Below, in pieces: positions 31,489-43,112 of a stretch of DNA of 64,000 bases; the first letter of the stretch is position 1, and each line of letters begins with the position of its first letter. The position numbers and the translations under genes were made by a program. This DNA is from Odontocerum albicorne (Eukaryota > Arthropoda > Insecta > Trichoptera > Odontoceridae), in the NCBI GenBank assembly GCA_949825065.1, contig OX463849.1, positions 41,785,234-41,849,233 of the forward strand, read 5' to 3'. Below the pieces are notes generated by a model, which saw nothing but the letters and a program-made list of their open reading frames with translations, was not told where the DNA came from and did no database searches.

Positions 31489-32276
31489 AGTCTCAAGCGA
31501 TCCTCATTGGCAGCCCTCAGCTTCTCGGTAAATTCAACACTGACTTACTTCCTCCAATATTACTTGATGGCTCTATCATACCATTATATAAAACTGTTAA
31601 AACCCTAGGAGTGCTAATAGATAACACTCTCTCACGGCGAGATCAAATAAATGAGGTAAGCCGAAAAATCTTCTTCAGCCTTCATTCCCTTAAAGTGTTG
31701 CAAAGATTCCTTCCAACCAAAACCAAAATTTTACTCGTACAATCTCTGCTCTTTCCGATTCTGTACTATGCGGACGTATGTTACTTGGATGTTACAAAGG
31801 AACAGCTGGACAAATTACAGCGTCTTCAAAATGTGTGTCTAAGATTTATTTTCAACCTACGAAAGTACGATCATATAACTTCATACCAGAAGGCATTGAA
31901 CTGGTTGAATGTTAGAAATATACGCCAAATTCACATACTGTCTCTATTGTATAATCTCCTTAACTGTTCCGCCACACCCTCTTATCTCGCCGAAAATTTT
32001 CAGCGTCTTTCCAATCATGGATTAGCGCTACGCTCAAACAGAGATTGTTTATTGGCCTTTCCAGTTCACCGCTCCTCTTTATTTACGTCGTCCTTTACTG
32101 TCCATGCAGTGAGACTCTGGAATCAGTTACAAACCAATATAAGACTCGCTCCGTCCTTGGAATGCTTTAAGAAGCGACTGAAAAACTCTTCATTTCTAGT
32201 AAGTAAAATATCGTGTTTCATTCCTGATTTTTCTTTTCCTTTCCTCTCCGCCATCCCTTCCTTTCCTTTTGATTGA
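31489..32276 (+). pseudogene. LINE-A reverse transcriptase, C-terminal part
   Basis: The frame enters at SQAILIGSPQLLGKFNTD and runs through LGVLIDNTLSRRDQINEVSR, QLDKLQRLQNVCLRFIF and VHAVRLWNQLQTNIRLAPSL to a TGA at 32274-32276. The pattern (LGV.ID..L...., QN..LRFI, .RLWN.L...IR.A.SL..FK) is the thumb and C-terminal region of Jockey/CR1-group LINE polymerases. The palm with its catalytic Asp pair is upstream and lost. The frame is intact here, so the copy is fairly young. I do not assign a clade. Confidence 0.8.
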
Positions 32277-32515
32277 TGATATCTCACTTTATATGAAAAA
32301 TAATGTTCGGGTAATTGTCCGTCTTTGTGGGGTTCATGGGCATGTTCTCACGTATATTTTTATGGATTTCGTGGGGATGAATAGTCATTTGAATGATTTA
32401 TGCGACCACGTAACTTGCTTCATTTACTTTTATCTAGTTGGTTGGAAGAGATTGCCACCTGGCAATAAGCCCGCCAGATTGTATTGCAATAAAAGTGTTA
32501 AATAAATAAATATAT
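31489..32515 (+). mobile_element. LINE-A, 5'-truncated copy with 3' UTR
   Basis: The longest LINE-A copy: end of the reverse-transcriptase ORF, 3' UTR, hairpin ATTGCCACCTGGCAAT (32451-32466), 'aagcccgccagattgta' and a TAAATAAATA tail. 5' truncation is usual for target-primed retrotransposition. Confidence 0.85.
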
Positions 32516-32603
32516 TACTAACATGTATTAATTTAAAGTGATGAACTAACATAGGATATGTCGTGTATATTATCTTCTACTAATTTTAGTTTCATCCCTT
32601 TAG

Positions 32604-32751
32604 GAATAGGCTTTGTAAATACGCTGACCAACACCAGGATATCGCGTGTCTCTGCCTGCTCCGGGCCCCGCCCTCATCAATTATTATTTGACCAAGACGG
32701 AACACGGAAATGCTTGTCTTACTTGGCTGCTCTGCGCAGAGAACTTTGGAG
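32604..32751 (+). other. Weak candidate host exon
   Basis: A GC-rich open segment is preceded by TTCATCCCTTTAG (acceptor-like) and followed by GAG/GTGATT (donor-like). It reads GIGFVNTLTNTRISRVSACS and ends TRKCLSYLAALRRELWR. The family is not recognised. Base composition differs sharply from its surroundings. It could instead be part of an unrecognised transposon, in which case the TGA at 32753 is its stop. Confidence 0.2.
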
Positions 32752-32759
32752 GTGATTAA

Positions 32760-32999
32760 AGATTAACTTAAACCACACCCTGAATTTTGGTTAATACTTG
32801 TCTAAGTTTATCGGCTGCAACAGATAACTTTCCAGAAATCAAGTTTCACTATAGAATAAAAAAAATCTTAAAAAAGGAATTAAATTTCAATCGATAATTT
32901 GGTTCGTATTTCCTATTTTGCTTAAATAATTTTCTTTGGAATTAATTTTATCAAAAGTTATGTTATATAATCTCCTGAAAAAGGTAAATAATAATAATC
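32760..32999. other. AT-rich spacer
   Basis: No feature seen. Confidence 0.5.
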
Positions 33000-33400
33000 A
33001 TCATCACGCCATCTTCATATTAGGGTAAGTAGAGATATAGGATCTCCACTTCACACATATTTCGCTTCTGCCACGTTCATAAACCTCGCCATGCATACCT
33101 TTCTACTAAAAAGATTTTTCACTCTTTCGTCTTTCAGAGTTTGATAAATTTTGTCATTACACATTTTTCTATATCTTCCCAAATTTCTCGCACCTTCTAT
33201 ACCACTCGTATAGATATTATATTTGTAAATATTTCATCATTCATTATTCCTACGTGGCCAAACCATCCTCAAGTTCTTTTCTTTATCCTTAGCAAAACAC
33301 CTCTTTTAATCCATATTCTTTCCTATAATCCTCATTACTTATTCTGTCATAAATTATTTTTCCAAAAACGTATGCACCCTCTCATTTCTGATAAATAAAG
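33000..33400 (-). mobile_element. LINE-B-like reverse-transcriptase C-terminal remnant
   Basis: The minus strand encodes RWFGHVGIMNDEIFTNII near 33210-33265 and CVKWRSYISTYPN near 33020-33060, the WFGHV and W(R)S..S.YP blocks of this LINE group, separated by stops and frame breaks. Confidence 0.5.
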
Positions 33401-34180
33401 CTCATAATTAGGGGGTATTAAGACACAAAGCCCTCTCAACAAGCGCTTAACATGAGAAGGTTCAGCAATAGACCTTTTTTGGAAAATGAAAACATGTTTA
33501 AGATGAATTTATGGATCACCTGCTGAATTGTGATTCTATGTGGTTGTGCCCCTCTCAACGCTGAACTATGATTATATGAAGGCAATCCCCCCGTTAAAAG
33601 TGATTTGTGAAGTATGACAGAAAGGAACAATAAACTATAGTACCCATCTCTTGATAATTCAAAGTAAGATAAAAAAAACACTATTTAAACTAACTAATCT
33701 AAATTCATTGAAATTCACAAAAAAGCTCAAGAAATCTTGACACGAGAAAAATAACCACTAGCGCACATTAAAAAAGAACCTCCTTTAGATTCTCAAAAGC
33801 AATGTTACGCGAAAATTGTCAAGCATGAACAACTATTTGTAGATCTTCACTGTTATTGCCCACATCATCAAACTATATAAAATATATTCTACTTACACCC
33901 GTAAGAAAATATGTTATAGTTACGGTTTATAATATTTTAATTATTAATGTAACAGTAACGGTTCAGTATTGTTTATTTTGTTGTCTTCAAAAAAGTAACT
34001 TATTATCGTATTGTTTAATTAACAATTGCCACCCTGTGATGGATAGCTAGTGACCAGAACTTATAATATTTTATTTTATTATTTGACGTTTGAATACATA
34101 ATAAAATGATTTTTATAGAAAATTACACAAAATAACCTAGCAGATTTTGCATAATTTTAATTTAAAACATACATTTTTTA
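33401..34180. other. Intergenic sequence
   Basis: No convincing feature seen. Confidence 0.4.
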
Positions 34181-34182
34181 CT

Positions 34183-34200
34183 GGACGCTTAGCGTCCAGC
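34183..34200. other. Perfect 18-bp palindrome
   Basis: CTGGACGCTTAGCGTCCAG can form a hairpin with an 8-9 bp stem just upstream of the Helitron coding remnant. Function unknown. Confidence 0.4.
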
Positions 34201-34239
34201 ACCGTGGCTGGCGGAATTGTTTAGCACAGTAAGGCAAGT

Positions 34240-34740
34240 GTTAAATAAAAAGGGTCCTAACGAGAGAAGAGCATAGCGCACTATCGGAGACTACATGGTA
34301 AGAAAAAAACGGCAGAGAAAGCCAATGAGCGCCGCAAAGCACATGCTCAGTAAATGCAATTGTTGGACAAATGCCCCAACAATAGGCTAAACAAGAAGCG
34401 TGCTGGAAAAACAGCGAATACATGACTTTCGTCAACGTTCTGCGAAAAGACTTAAAGTTTGTCATTATGATAACTTTGATGAGAACAGAGTTGAAATTCT
34501 TAACTGTGGCTCGATTAATATTGAATGGCCAAATCTGACATTCTCTCTATTTTGCAGCTGAGATATCTGCTGACAAAACATTAAAATATTACTACCATAA
34601 AGAAACTGTTCTTGAAGATGAAAACGACCCACGATATAATACGAGTATGTTAGGTTCCCTGAAGTTTTGACGAAATTGTTAAGCAATCCAGATTGTTCGT
34701 GCTACTGAATCTTTAAATCAAAAATTCGTTCTTAAAACTT
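34240..34740 (+). pseudogene. Helitron Rep/helicase N-terminal remnant
   Basis: Plus-strand fragments are in an order I associate with the N-terminal part of Helitron proteins: basic segment RKKRQRKPMSAAKHMLSK, then QRIHDFRQRSAKRLK, then VEILNCGSINIEWPN, then after a frame break AEISADKTLKYYYHKETVLE and DENDPRYNTSMLGSLK. The CG(S)(I/M)N, AE..ADK and HK..VLE blocks are the Cys/His zinc region before the Helitron-like N domain; several Cys are mutated. Stops and at least one frameshift break it, and no Rep or helicase motif follows. Confidence 0.45.
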
Positions 34741-35984
34741 TTTCAGGTATTTTCTTTTTCAAACTTTCAGCTTAGCAAGTTAATTTATATTCCGTAATTA
34801 CACTCACGAGTTACAGTTAGTATACGTATAAATTTTTGTACTCAAGTGGTTCTTAACTTGACATGAACTATAAACAACCGAATTCATTTTTTCATAAAGC
34901 AACAATATAAAATGAGTGATATGTGTATAGTATATAATAATTGAGTGTGAATATTATAAATGTTGAAAGAATGAAGCATTCTCACTCATTATAAACTGCT
35001 TTCTCATTTTAATATTTACATTTTACTGTTTAACAGTCACGTTATCTCTTCTTAATAAATACATTATTCGCTATTGTTATTTTATGTCTTATACTCGTAG
35101 TTATATTAAGGAGTGACAGCTACCAAATAATATTCAAAAATAAAAACGTTCTAACTATGACAATAATTGAATATTTCATGTTGCACACGGATGTAAGTAC
35201 AACAGATTTTATATTTGTTGATAAAATTACTAGGGACAAAATAACTATAAGACGATGATGATAATGTACACCTCTCTTATCTACCAAACTATCGTACACC
35301 TCTCTTATCTACCAAACTGTGTAAGATTTTTATTTATTAATTTGATAAATCATTGTAATGATTGGTATATTTTTACTAGTTTATTAAAACTTTATTGAGA
35401 ATTAACAAGAAGGAGTCATAGTAAAACGATAGAAATATTTTATTGTTATTCACTAAAAATACGAGTAAAAGAAAATAATAAAATTATATAAATCCACCAC
35501 TCCCCAGTTGAAAAATTCAATCAAGTAAATGGTCCGCGAACTGGTATTTCCTTTTCGTGGATCGTTACCAGGCCGCGAATCACATTTGGAGAAACGCTTC
35601 AGTTAATGATACAGAGGAAGAGGGGGTAGATAAAGCACAACATACCCTGTGCTGAGGGATGAATATACTTAACTGGCGTGACCCATGGAAATATCAGCGG
35701 TATTCGGTGTAGATATGTATTATTTAAACGTGCGGAATCTCGTTTTATTTCGCCATTAAGCGCAGCGCATCTCTCTTCTCTTGTGGGCGCTCGTATAAAA
35801 TGCACATTGTGAGAGCACATCATAAAAATATTATGGCCGACCGGAGGTAAATGTTTCGTTTCTTTTTTATGTAACGTTATCAGTGCTTGGAAGCAGTTAG
35901 TTAAAAGTTTATTTAGTAATGCAAAATTTTAAGTACAATATAAAGAAATATATTGTTAGATTTTTTTTTGTAATTCTTTATCAC
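34741..35984. other. AT-rich stretch
   Basis: A 29-bp phrase ('gtacacctctcttatctacc' plus 'aaact') is duplicated at 35267-35322. A GC-richer patch at 35520-35830 is unassigned. Confidence 0.4.
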
Positions 35985-36405
35985 CTGATGAGATGAATAA
36001 AGCTGATAACAGCCGAAAAAATAATGTAGAAATGCGTGTACTAGAATAATACACGGAGTGACAATGTATGACACAAAATGGAACGAAGTGATTTGGGATG
36101 AACGCGAACTTAAGGTATTGAGTAAAATATTAAGGTATTGAGTAAGAACAAATAAATGAAAAAATACTAACAAAACAAATATACAGTGCAAATCTGAGTG
36201 ACATACGGTGGTAGAGGAAGACCAAGGGATGTATAATTGGATCAAGTGAATGATTTTTGGAAAAAGGAAAAGTAAGAAGCAAGAGAAATCGTAAAAACTG
36301 TTGGAGAAGGTGTATAGATGTGGAAGAGGCGGAATACGTAGCTCGAGATAGGAAACTCTGGCGCTCTGTTCTTTCAGCCTACACCAGCAGGTATTAATGT
36401 ATTAT
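35985..36405 (+). mobile_element. LINE-B 3' fragment
   Basis: The decayed frame contains NVEMRVLE, then GRGRPRDV, LDQVNDFLEKEKVRSKRNRK and ARDRKLWRSVLSAYTS near 36340-36395. These are the end-of-ORF blocks (RGRPR, ARDR..WR..LSAYPS) of an RTE/L1-like LINE. Includes a small duplication of 'ttaaggtattgagta' at 36110-36142. Confidence 0.65.
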
Positions 36406-36489
36406 CACTTCAAGAAATACAGAAATAACAACAAGTGATCACTACAAATGTATTAAGATGGAAAAAAAATATGATAACAACCGAAGTCA

Positions 36490-37854
36490 AGAACAACCAG
36501 GGTCTGCCCTATCTTCAAATCGGGAGACCCGTTAGACTCTCATAATTACAGACCTGTAGCTGTTCTCTCTTTGCTTCCAAAAATTTTCGAAACTGTACTG
36601 TGCAACCAATTGACCCACCAAGTATCAACAAGACTTATTGGAAACCAGCATGGCTTTTTGCCAAAACGATCGACTGTTACTAACCTTCTCTCTCTCACAC
36701 AACAGATTGCGTCAAACTTAGACGAACTTTCACAAACGGACGTAATATATACAGACTTTCAGAAAGCTTTCGACAAAGTTGATCACGATATATTACTAAA
36801 GAAAATGCACAAACTTGGCTTCAGCGATAATCTAATTGGATTATTTGCATCTTACCTAAAAGAAAGATCTCAATACGTAACAATCCGTAACAAGTCTTCT
36901 GTGGAATTTATCGCAAGATCTGGTATACCACAAGGATCCAATTTAGGTCCCCTACTATTCCTCATATTAATAGACGACATTCAAAATTCCATAAGTCACT
37001 CGACATGTTTATTGTTCGCTGACGACTTGAAAATATTCAAAAAGATCATTTCACCTCACGACTGTGCACAGTTACAACAGGACCTAGACTCCCTAGTCTC
37101 CTGGAGTGAGCAAAATCATCTTCTGTTCAACATTAATAAATGTGTCTGTGTATCTTATAGTCGATCGTTTTCACCAATCCACCATCAGTATACTATACAG
37201 GGAGTGGCACTAAACAGAGTTTCTGAATTCAAGGATTTGGGCGTAACCTTCGATGTCGGACTGACGTTCGTTAACCATGTCTCACGTTTGATATCGGACT
37301 GTTACAAACTACTCGGTTTTGTAATGAGAATATCAAGAGAATTTAACAGCACCGATATCCTCCGAAACTTATATAATTATCTAATTAGAACCAAATTAGA
37401 ATATGCATCTACGGTTTGGGCTCCTCACCAGCTCAAATACAAAAACAATATAGAACAAATACAAAAAAAAATCCTCAGATATCTATTGTACAGAACAAAG
37501 GGCGATTACCCAAAATATGCTCACCATGCCGAACTTCTCACGGTGTGTAACTATAGAAGCCTTGAAACAAGAAGGCAAGAATCCATTGCGATATTCCTAA
37601 TAAAGGTTTTTCAAGGTTCCTTTAACTGTCCCGCGATTCTAGAAGCACTAAGTTTATATGTACCCAATAAATATATCCGTGCAAGGAATCACCCTCTGTT
37701 CTACATACCAACTTACAGGACGAATATCATGGCTAAACACTCAGTCACGCGTGGTATAGAGATATTGAATCAACTGAATGACACGGTTGATATATTCTCG
37801 GTACCGTCTAGCAGTATGAGAAGAATCCTGGCTGATATTATTCCTAACGAATAA
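36490..37854 (+). pseudogene. LINE reverse transcriptase, uninterrupted palm to C-terminus
   Basis: The frame is open from the truncation point: VCPIFKSGD, NYRPVAVLSLLPKIFE, QHGFLPKRSTVTNLL, VIYTDFQKAFDKVDH (first catalytic Asp region), SGIPQGSNLGPLLFLILIDD, then LLFADDLKIF with the catalytic Asp pair, and the thumb EFKDLGVTFD. It ends IIPNE at 37852-37854. From the first Met-like codon at 36571 this is 427 residues with no nonsense codon or frameshift, so all palm motifs are intact. Without the endonuclease half it is not an autonomous element. It resembles Jockey/CR1-group polymerases and is not close to LINE-A in the thumb region. Most intact protein-coding segment in the window. Confidence 0.9.
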
Positions 37855-37936
37855 GCTAACGCTAGAAGCAAACCCTCTTTGTGTAACAGGAGAAATCCGT
37901 GCAAAGTGGATAAAATAAAAATAAAATAAAAAAAAA
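36490..37936 (+). mobile_element. Jockey/CR1-type LINE, 5'-truncated
   Basis: One long reverse-transcriptase frame, a short 3' UTR of about 80 bp and an A-rich AAAATAAAA-type tail. The 5' ORF1 and endonuclease are missing. Confidence 0.85.
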
Positions 37937-37944
37937 TTCGGTCT

Positions 37945-38155
37945 GTTATCGATCATATATTTTTAAACGCTAGTTAAGGGCAATTATCATCAGCCCTATA
38001 ACCCAGGATGAAGCTTGGCTGCCTGCAGGATTCTCTGCCGATTATCAATTCCAGCAGCATCCCTTCTCCAATTCGTTATACCCAGTGTACGGCAGTTCTC
38101 TGTCACACCATACAGTAATATCTGCATTGGTCTTCCTACTCTCTTCGATCGATCG
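37945..38155 (-). mobile_element. LINE C-terminal remnant
   Basis: The minus strand reads RSIERVGRPMQILLYG and ITNWRRDAAGIDNRQRI, resembling the GRP...W...A.DR..WR end common to insect LINEs, then QAAKLHPGL. Diverged; clade not assigned. Confidence 0.4.
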
Positions 38156-38240
38156 TTGTTGGGCCTCGTAGTCGAGGATACCCTCGCCGTTCTTACGTAA
38201 ATTCGGTTGGAAAGCGACGCTGTGACGTGGTTCTTTTTAA
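38156..38240 (+). repeat. Dispersed repeat R3, copy 2
   Basis: 'gggcctcgtagtcgaggata' and 'cggttggaaagcgacg' match 18676-18740. Confidence 0.45.
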
Positions 38241-38369
38241 GTGAGCGAACCGTTGCAAACCAGTAAACGCACCGGCCACACCACTGTACTGGATCTGATG
38301 GCAGACCGTGAAGTGAGACGATCGGAGCACACCGGCATGTTTTTTTTCGCTTTTAGAAAAAATATATAT

Positions 38370-38548
38370 GACCGTAGTCATAGGTATACTTATATCTCCG
38401 AATACTAGAAAGATATCCTTATATCTCTGAATACTAGGCGGAAAAATGTCTGTGTCATTCGAGGGGAGTAGCATTCGAGGGTTCGAAGCGACGACATTCC
38501 GCACGGAAGTCCAGTGCGTTACCGCGCACGCATGCACCTCACTCTCTT
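38370..38548 (-). mobile_element. SINE2, copy 2
   Basis: Minus-strand head 'gcacggaagtccagtgcgtt' / 'accgcgc' with B box reversed in 'gagggttcgaagcg', and body 'gcctagtattc' matching 20090-20150. A body segment of about 28 bp ('atatctc(c/t)gaatacta') is duplicated in tandem in this copy. Confidence 0.6.
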
Positions 38549-39000
38549 AACATACACCCCATAGCATCGCTTAGCAAAGTCTTCCTTGAAGGTCAGTATT
38601 TAACATGTGGTATAATTACCAAAGCCAGAAAAGCCTTTCATTAAATAGAGTTAACGTTTTCAAAATCAACCCCATAGGACTTCACTAACTTCCGCTATTA
38701 ATTATAAATAAAGTAACTACTCGTACTATGGGTTCGTATTTCATTTTAAATTTGTATCGACTGTTCGTTTCCACAAAATAAAAACTGAAAAAAAACATTC
38801 AGGTAAAATTACCGGTGCCAATGGTTTGGTTGATACACAACTTTTAATACAAAATCGATGTCCTAAATTCGATATCATTTTCAGATTTCGGTCACAATCT
38901 AATTATTATCTCACATTTTCCTACTCAGAGGTTATATTGTAGTACAAAAAAAAACACAATAAAAGTTATTTATTTAAATATTGTTTTCATATTTGATGGG
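38549..39000. other. AT-rich intergenic sequence
   Basis: No feature seen. Confidence 0.45.
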
Positions 39001-39610
39001 CGGGTTGAAAGAGACGTTGAAAGACGGGTAGCAACATGGAATAGAGTAAACGGAACACTCGATATAATATATAACAACCGCGCTATATCAAAAGTAGCAA
39101 AAATGACAAAACATGATAGTGTGGTTGTGCCCACCTTGACAAATGAAAGTGAATCTTGGATTCAGCAGAAGGGTAAAAATAAGATTAATGCTGTAGAGAT
39201 GTTGTGTATTAAGAAAAAAATATGGAGTGTCAATGTATGAAAGAAGGCGTAACGAAGACATCAAATATAAATGCATGGATTAAATTAATGTTTTATGTAA
39301 GATGAAAAAAGGAGCATCATGATGGTTTGATCCTGTAGAAAGAATGAATAACGAAAGAATGACTAAGCGAATATATAAATCAAAAGTGCAAAGAATAAAC
39401 AGAGGAAATCATAGCTGAATCAAATGAACCAGCTTTTGAAAGAAGGTAAAGTGAGATGTATGAATAATAGAATATTGTGCATGACGACATGTATGAATGT
39501 GGAGAATACGAAAGTTGTGTGATTGGATATAAAAAATGGAAATCTGTTCTCTCTGCCTACCCCGCAAGTGGACACAACTTGATGATGTGTATGCATGTAC
39601 ATATGTATGT
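39001..39610 (+). mobile_element. LINE-B C-terminal remnant, longest plus copy
   Basis: The frame is readable for its first half: RVATWNRVNGTLDIIYNNRA, KMTKHDSVVVPTLTNESESW, INAVEMLCIKKKIW. It then decays through stops to a final KKWKSVLSAYPASGHN near 39530-39570. The P.L.(Y/N)(G/E)SE(S)W and INAVEM..(L/I) blocks define the family. The copy ends in 'atgtatgcatgtacatatg', a TATG-type tail. Confidence 0.7.
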
Positions 39611-41644
39611 ATTTAAACACGTGTTCAATCTATAAAACCGCAACAAGGCAGTGACATAAGGAATATATCTAAAGTATCTCTTTTATCCCAATAATGATAC
39701 AAAATGTGAACCTAATATAGTAAAGCAACCCTAAAGCGTGTTTAAACAAATATTGTACATTCTTTATTCAGTCGCAAAAAGTTGAAATGTGATATTTAAA
39801 ACGTAGTTGTGCAATTTCTCGTATTTAAATATAGTCAGTAACGTGAAATTTCAGTTATATAATATGTATGGTAGATATATGAAAGAAAAACGAAATAACC
39901 GACACGACGAAGACAATGCATTCAAAAATGAAATAACCGACACGACGAAGACAATGCATTCAAAAGAACAAGACCTTTGGTCCTGAAAAGTGATGGATAG
40001 CTTGTTCGGAGTTTCGGTCCGATGGTAGGACACCTTACTCCTTCATCGGATAAGTTCTGACTGTTAAGATATTTATTGGAAATTTTTGGATCTTTTTGGG
40101 AATCGGGAAAGGATAGGTTTGTGGTAATTGTTTTGATTTTATGAATGATTATGAGAAATTATAAACGATTAAATACATATATAAATATGATGATATATAC
40201 ATAATATTAAATACAAATATACATAAATTTGTGTCGTCACACACTGTTTTATATTGAATGGGTGAAAAAAAAAAAAATGAAAAAATGAATTGTGAATAAA
40301 TTATAAGAATGAATATAGTATATGTAGATAAGTAAATGAGTGGGGAAATGTGTGTGACTTTTATAAATATATTAAGGTGTAGAAAATGTTTATTGAAGGT
40401 GAGAAATGCGGTTGCCTATGGGGGTAAACTGTCTGCCGGAGGAATTATCGATGATGGGGTGTTCAGAGTGACAATCGGGGGGTCATTTGGGGGGATGATT
40501 AGAGTTAAAGAGGAGACAGGAACGCGAGACCGTCGTGTATTGCGGATGTCGTGAGGAGGGAAACAGCGAAATGCAGACGTAACAAGGAAAATGTATTCTT
40601 TGTTCTGGAAATTCTCACCTCAGGCTGTGTTTGAAAAATGTAATACGGAAGTAAATCAATGTAACCTTAACAGTATTCTTGTATTATTTTCATTCAATTT
40701 TTAAATAAAAATAATCAAGGAAATGTTGCGTCACTCGAAAATATTAAAAAGCCTCGAAAATAAGATGAAATGAAACGATATTTCTACAAGCGCCAATCGA
40801 ACTCACGACCTTCATTATGGAAAGCTGTTTCTATCCCTGAACTATTTATTGCACACGATTTTACACAATATTTTCGCCGTAAAAATGTTTCCCTCAAAGC
40901 CTTTCTTGAAGGCCCACCCAGAAAAATATTTATTTCCATAATGACGTAGTTAGCTTAGTACTACATTCTGTATATTAATAGGGTAATCAGTATGGGCATT
41001 GCGTAAACTTCCACATGATTTTGACTAATTGCAAGAATCAAGTAAACAATTTGTTCCTGCCGAATTGAATTAAATCGGTTTGTTTTGCAATTGTGATTGG
41101 CTCGTTTTCCACTGGATTTTTTTTTCTGTTTTGTTTTATATGGTGTAAACACTGCTTACGTGCCATTATTGATTTTTTATTGTTATTTTCATAAATATTT
41201 TTATTTACTCGTATTAAACTGTTTAAGTAATAATAAAAATAAAATAAAATCTCAGGTGTGTGCTAAATAAATTAAACTCATTTAATGACACTTCATAACA
41301 AAGGAATTGCAATCAAGTATAATATCAAAGGAGTTTTATTTTTTAATTTATGGAAGTCATAATATAACCGTCATTTAATGATACCCGAAAGTTAGTTTAA
41401 AACCAAGATAGTACTAATGAATATGTATTCAATAACATTTTGTGCAAAGTAATGCTGCTCCCCCTTTTCAAGGAATGCATTTTGTCTCCTTTTTGTATTT
41501 GGAAGTTAGACAGGGATGATGTTTGTCTCCAGACCTGTTTGACATTTATGGAGAGTTTATAATACGTAGGGTACTGGATGGTTAGAACGGTGGAGATGCA
41601 ATTTAATAGACTGCCTAATCTTAGTTATACCGTTGACACCAAAC
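39611..41644. other. Long AT-rich stretch without genes
   Basis: A 41-bp direct duplication ('aaataaccgacacgacgaag' plus 'acaatgcattcaaaa') lies at about 39890-39970. A GC-richer open frame at 40336-40554 has no recognisable motif. A tRNA-like reversed B box near 40797 ('ccaatcgaactcacgacc') may be an old SINE. Confidence 0.4.
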
Positions 41645-42140
41645 TCATATTTATAACAATAAAAGTTATATTTATATAGCGCAGTTTACTGAACAGGCTC
41701 TCCTTAAAGGCGCTCTAGCTCGGGATTTGAACTCGCGATTATTGACAGATTAAAAACATTACAAAGTAAGTATATGTAAGCTGAGTAAGAATAGGAAGGT
41801 GGTGACTGCGACAATTAGATTATGTACTTTCCCGCATATGCATATGTTTAGAAAATAATATATTTCTTAAAAAAAAACACAGAAAACTTGTCAAAAGAAG
41901 AACTACAAAGAAACTTTTGTAGATATTCCGATATGTGATTCGGCTTAAGGTGTAGTGTCGTATTCATATATAATAAATTTTGATAAGACCTCCTAAAAAG
42001 GGTTGTCTTGAAGTGCTTGTTCAAGCTACACACTCCACCCATATCTCTAACATTTAGAGCAGACCATTCCACACCACAGGACCAGCAACGGCAAACCCCC
42101 TATCATAATACCCCGCTCTATTGGAGCGAGTCAGAACAAT
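41645..42140 (-). mobile_element. L2-like LINE 3' fragment
   Basis: From the 3' end: ATATAGCGC and 'ggcgctctagctcggga' (L2-type GCGCTATATAAA tail reversed). Then minus-strand coding ending with NVRDMGGVCSLNKHFKTTLF and, upstream, the GPVVWNG-type block near 42065-42085. Collinear with the plus-strand copy at 46600-47305. Confidence 0.7.
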
Positions 42141-42182
42141 CAATCAATTTATTTAATGAAGGCATAATCGACCTAAAAGAAA

Positions 42183-42800
42183 AAAATACTAAACATCTCA
42201 CCGTCAGCCCCATAACCTAGTTGAAAATACTAAACATCTCACCGTCAGCCCCATACCCTGGTTGAAAATACTAAACATCTCACCGTCAGCCCCATAACCT
42301 AGTTGAAAATACTAAACATCTCACCGTCAGCCCCATTACCTAGTTGAAAATACTAAACATCTCACCGTCAGCCCCATTACCTAGTTGAAAATACTAAACA
42401 TCTCACCGTCAGCCCCATAACCTAGTTGAAAATACTATACATCTCACCGTCAGCCCCATAACCTAGTTGAAAATACTAAACATCTCACCATCAGCCCCAT
42501 AACCTAGTTGAAAATACTATACATCTCACCGTCAGCCCCATAACCTAGTTAAAAATACTAAACATCTCACCGTCAGTCTCATAGCCTAGTTGAAAATACT
42601 ATACATCTCACCGTCAGCCCCATAACCTAGTTGAAAATACTAAACATCTCACCGTCAGCTCCATAACCTAGTTGAAAATACTAAACATCTCACCGTCAGC
42701 CCCATAACCTAGTTGAAAATACTAAACATCTCACCGTCAGCCCCATAACCTAGTTGAAAATACTATACATCTCACTGTCAGCCCCATAACCTGGTTAAAA
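42183..42800 (+). repeat. Minisatellite, 15 units of 41 bp, grown from a SINE1 head
   Basis: Units of 'aaaatactaaacatctcacc' plus 'gtcagccccataacctagtt' (41 bp with a linking g), differing by single bases (taaacat/tatacat, ataac/attac). The last unit runs without a break into the SINE1 at 42781, where 'ataacctggtta' occupies the A-box position ('gcctagttggta' in SINE1). Confidence 0.95.
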
Positions 42801-42975
42801 ATATGCCTGTCTTCCAGCCCGGCGGTTCAGGGATCGATTCCCATTGAAACAAAGATTTTTCAAAAAAGGATTCCATTCTGAGTATCACTTGAGGCCTTTT
42901 TACATATTTCTGGGTGATTTGAAGAGATTGTCACATGGCAACAAGGCCAATAGGTTGTAATGAATACAAAGTATA
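42781..42975 (+). mobile_element. SINE1, head fused to the 41-bp array
   Basis: 'atgcctgtcttccagcccgg', B box 'gggatcgattccc' (42831-42843), body, and tail 'gaagagattgtcacatggca' / 'acaaggccaataggttgta'. Confidence 0.75.
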
Positions 42976-43019
42976 GTATAAGATAATGAAAGCGTAATAT
43001 AGGTATAACGTAACTTTTT

Positions 43020-43112
43020 TTAAAAACTGGATATCAACAAAAATCGAACCCACAACCCCCGGGTTGGCAAACTCTTATGATTTAAGAGCTTTACCGACTA
43101 GGTCACTGCCAA
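43020..43112 (-). mobile_element. SINE1 head fragment
   Basis: 'aaatcgaacccacaaccccc' (B box), 'gggttggcaaactctta', then 'taccgactaggtca' (A box) with a short insertion between the boxes. Confidence 0.6.

Noticed and set aside
40336..40554. Small protein
   Set aside because: No recognisable motif, splice structure or composition shift strong enough to support it.
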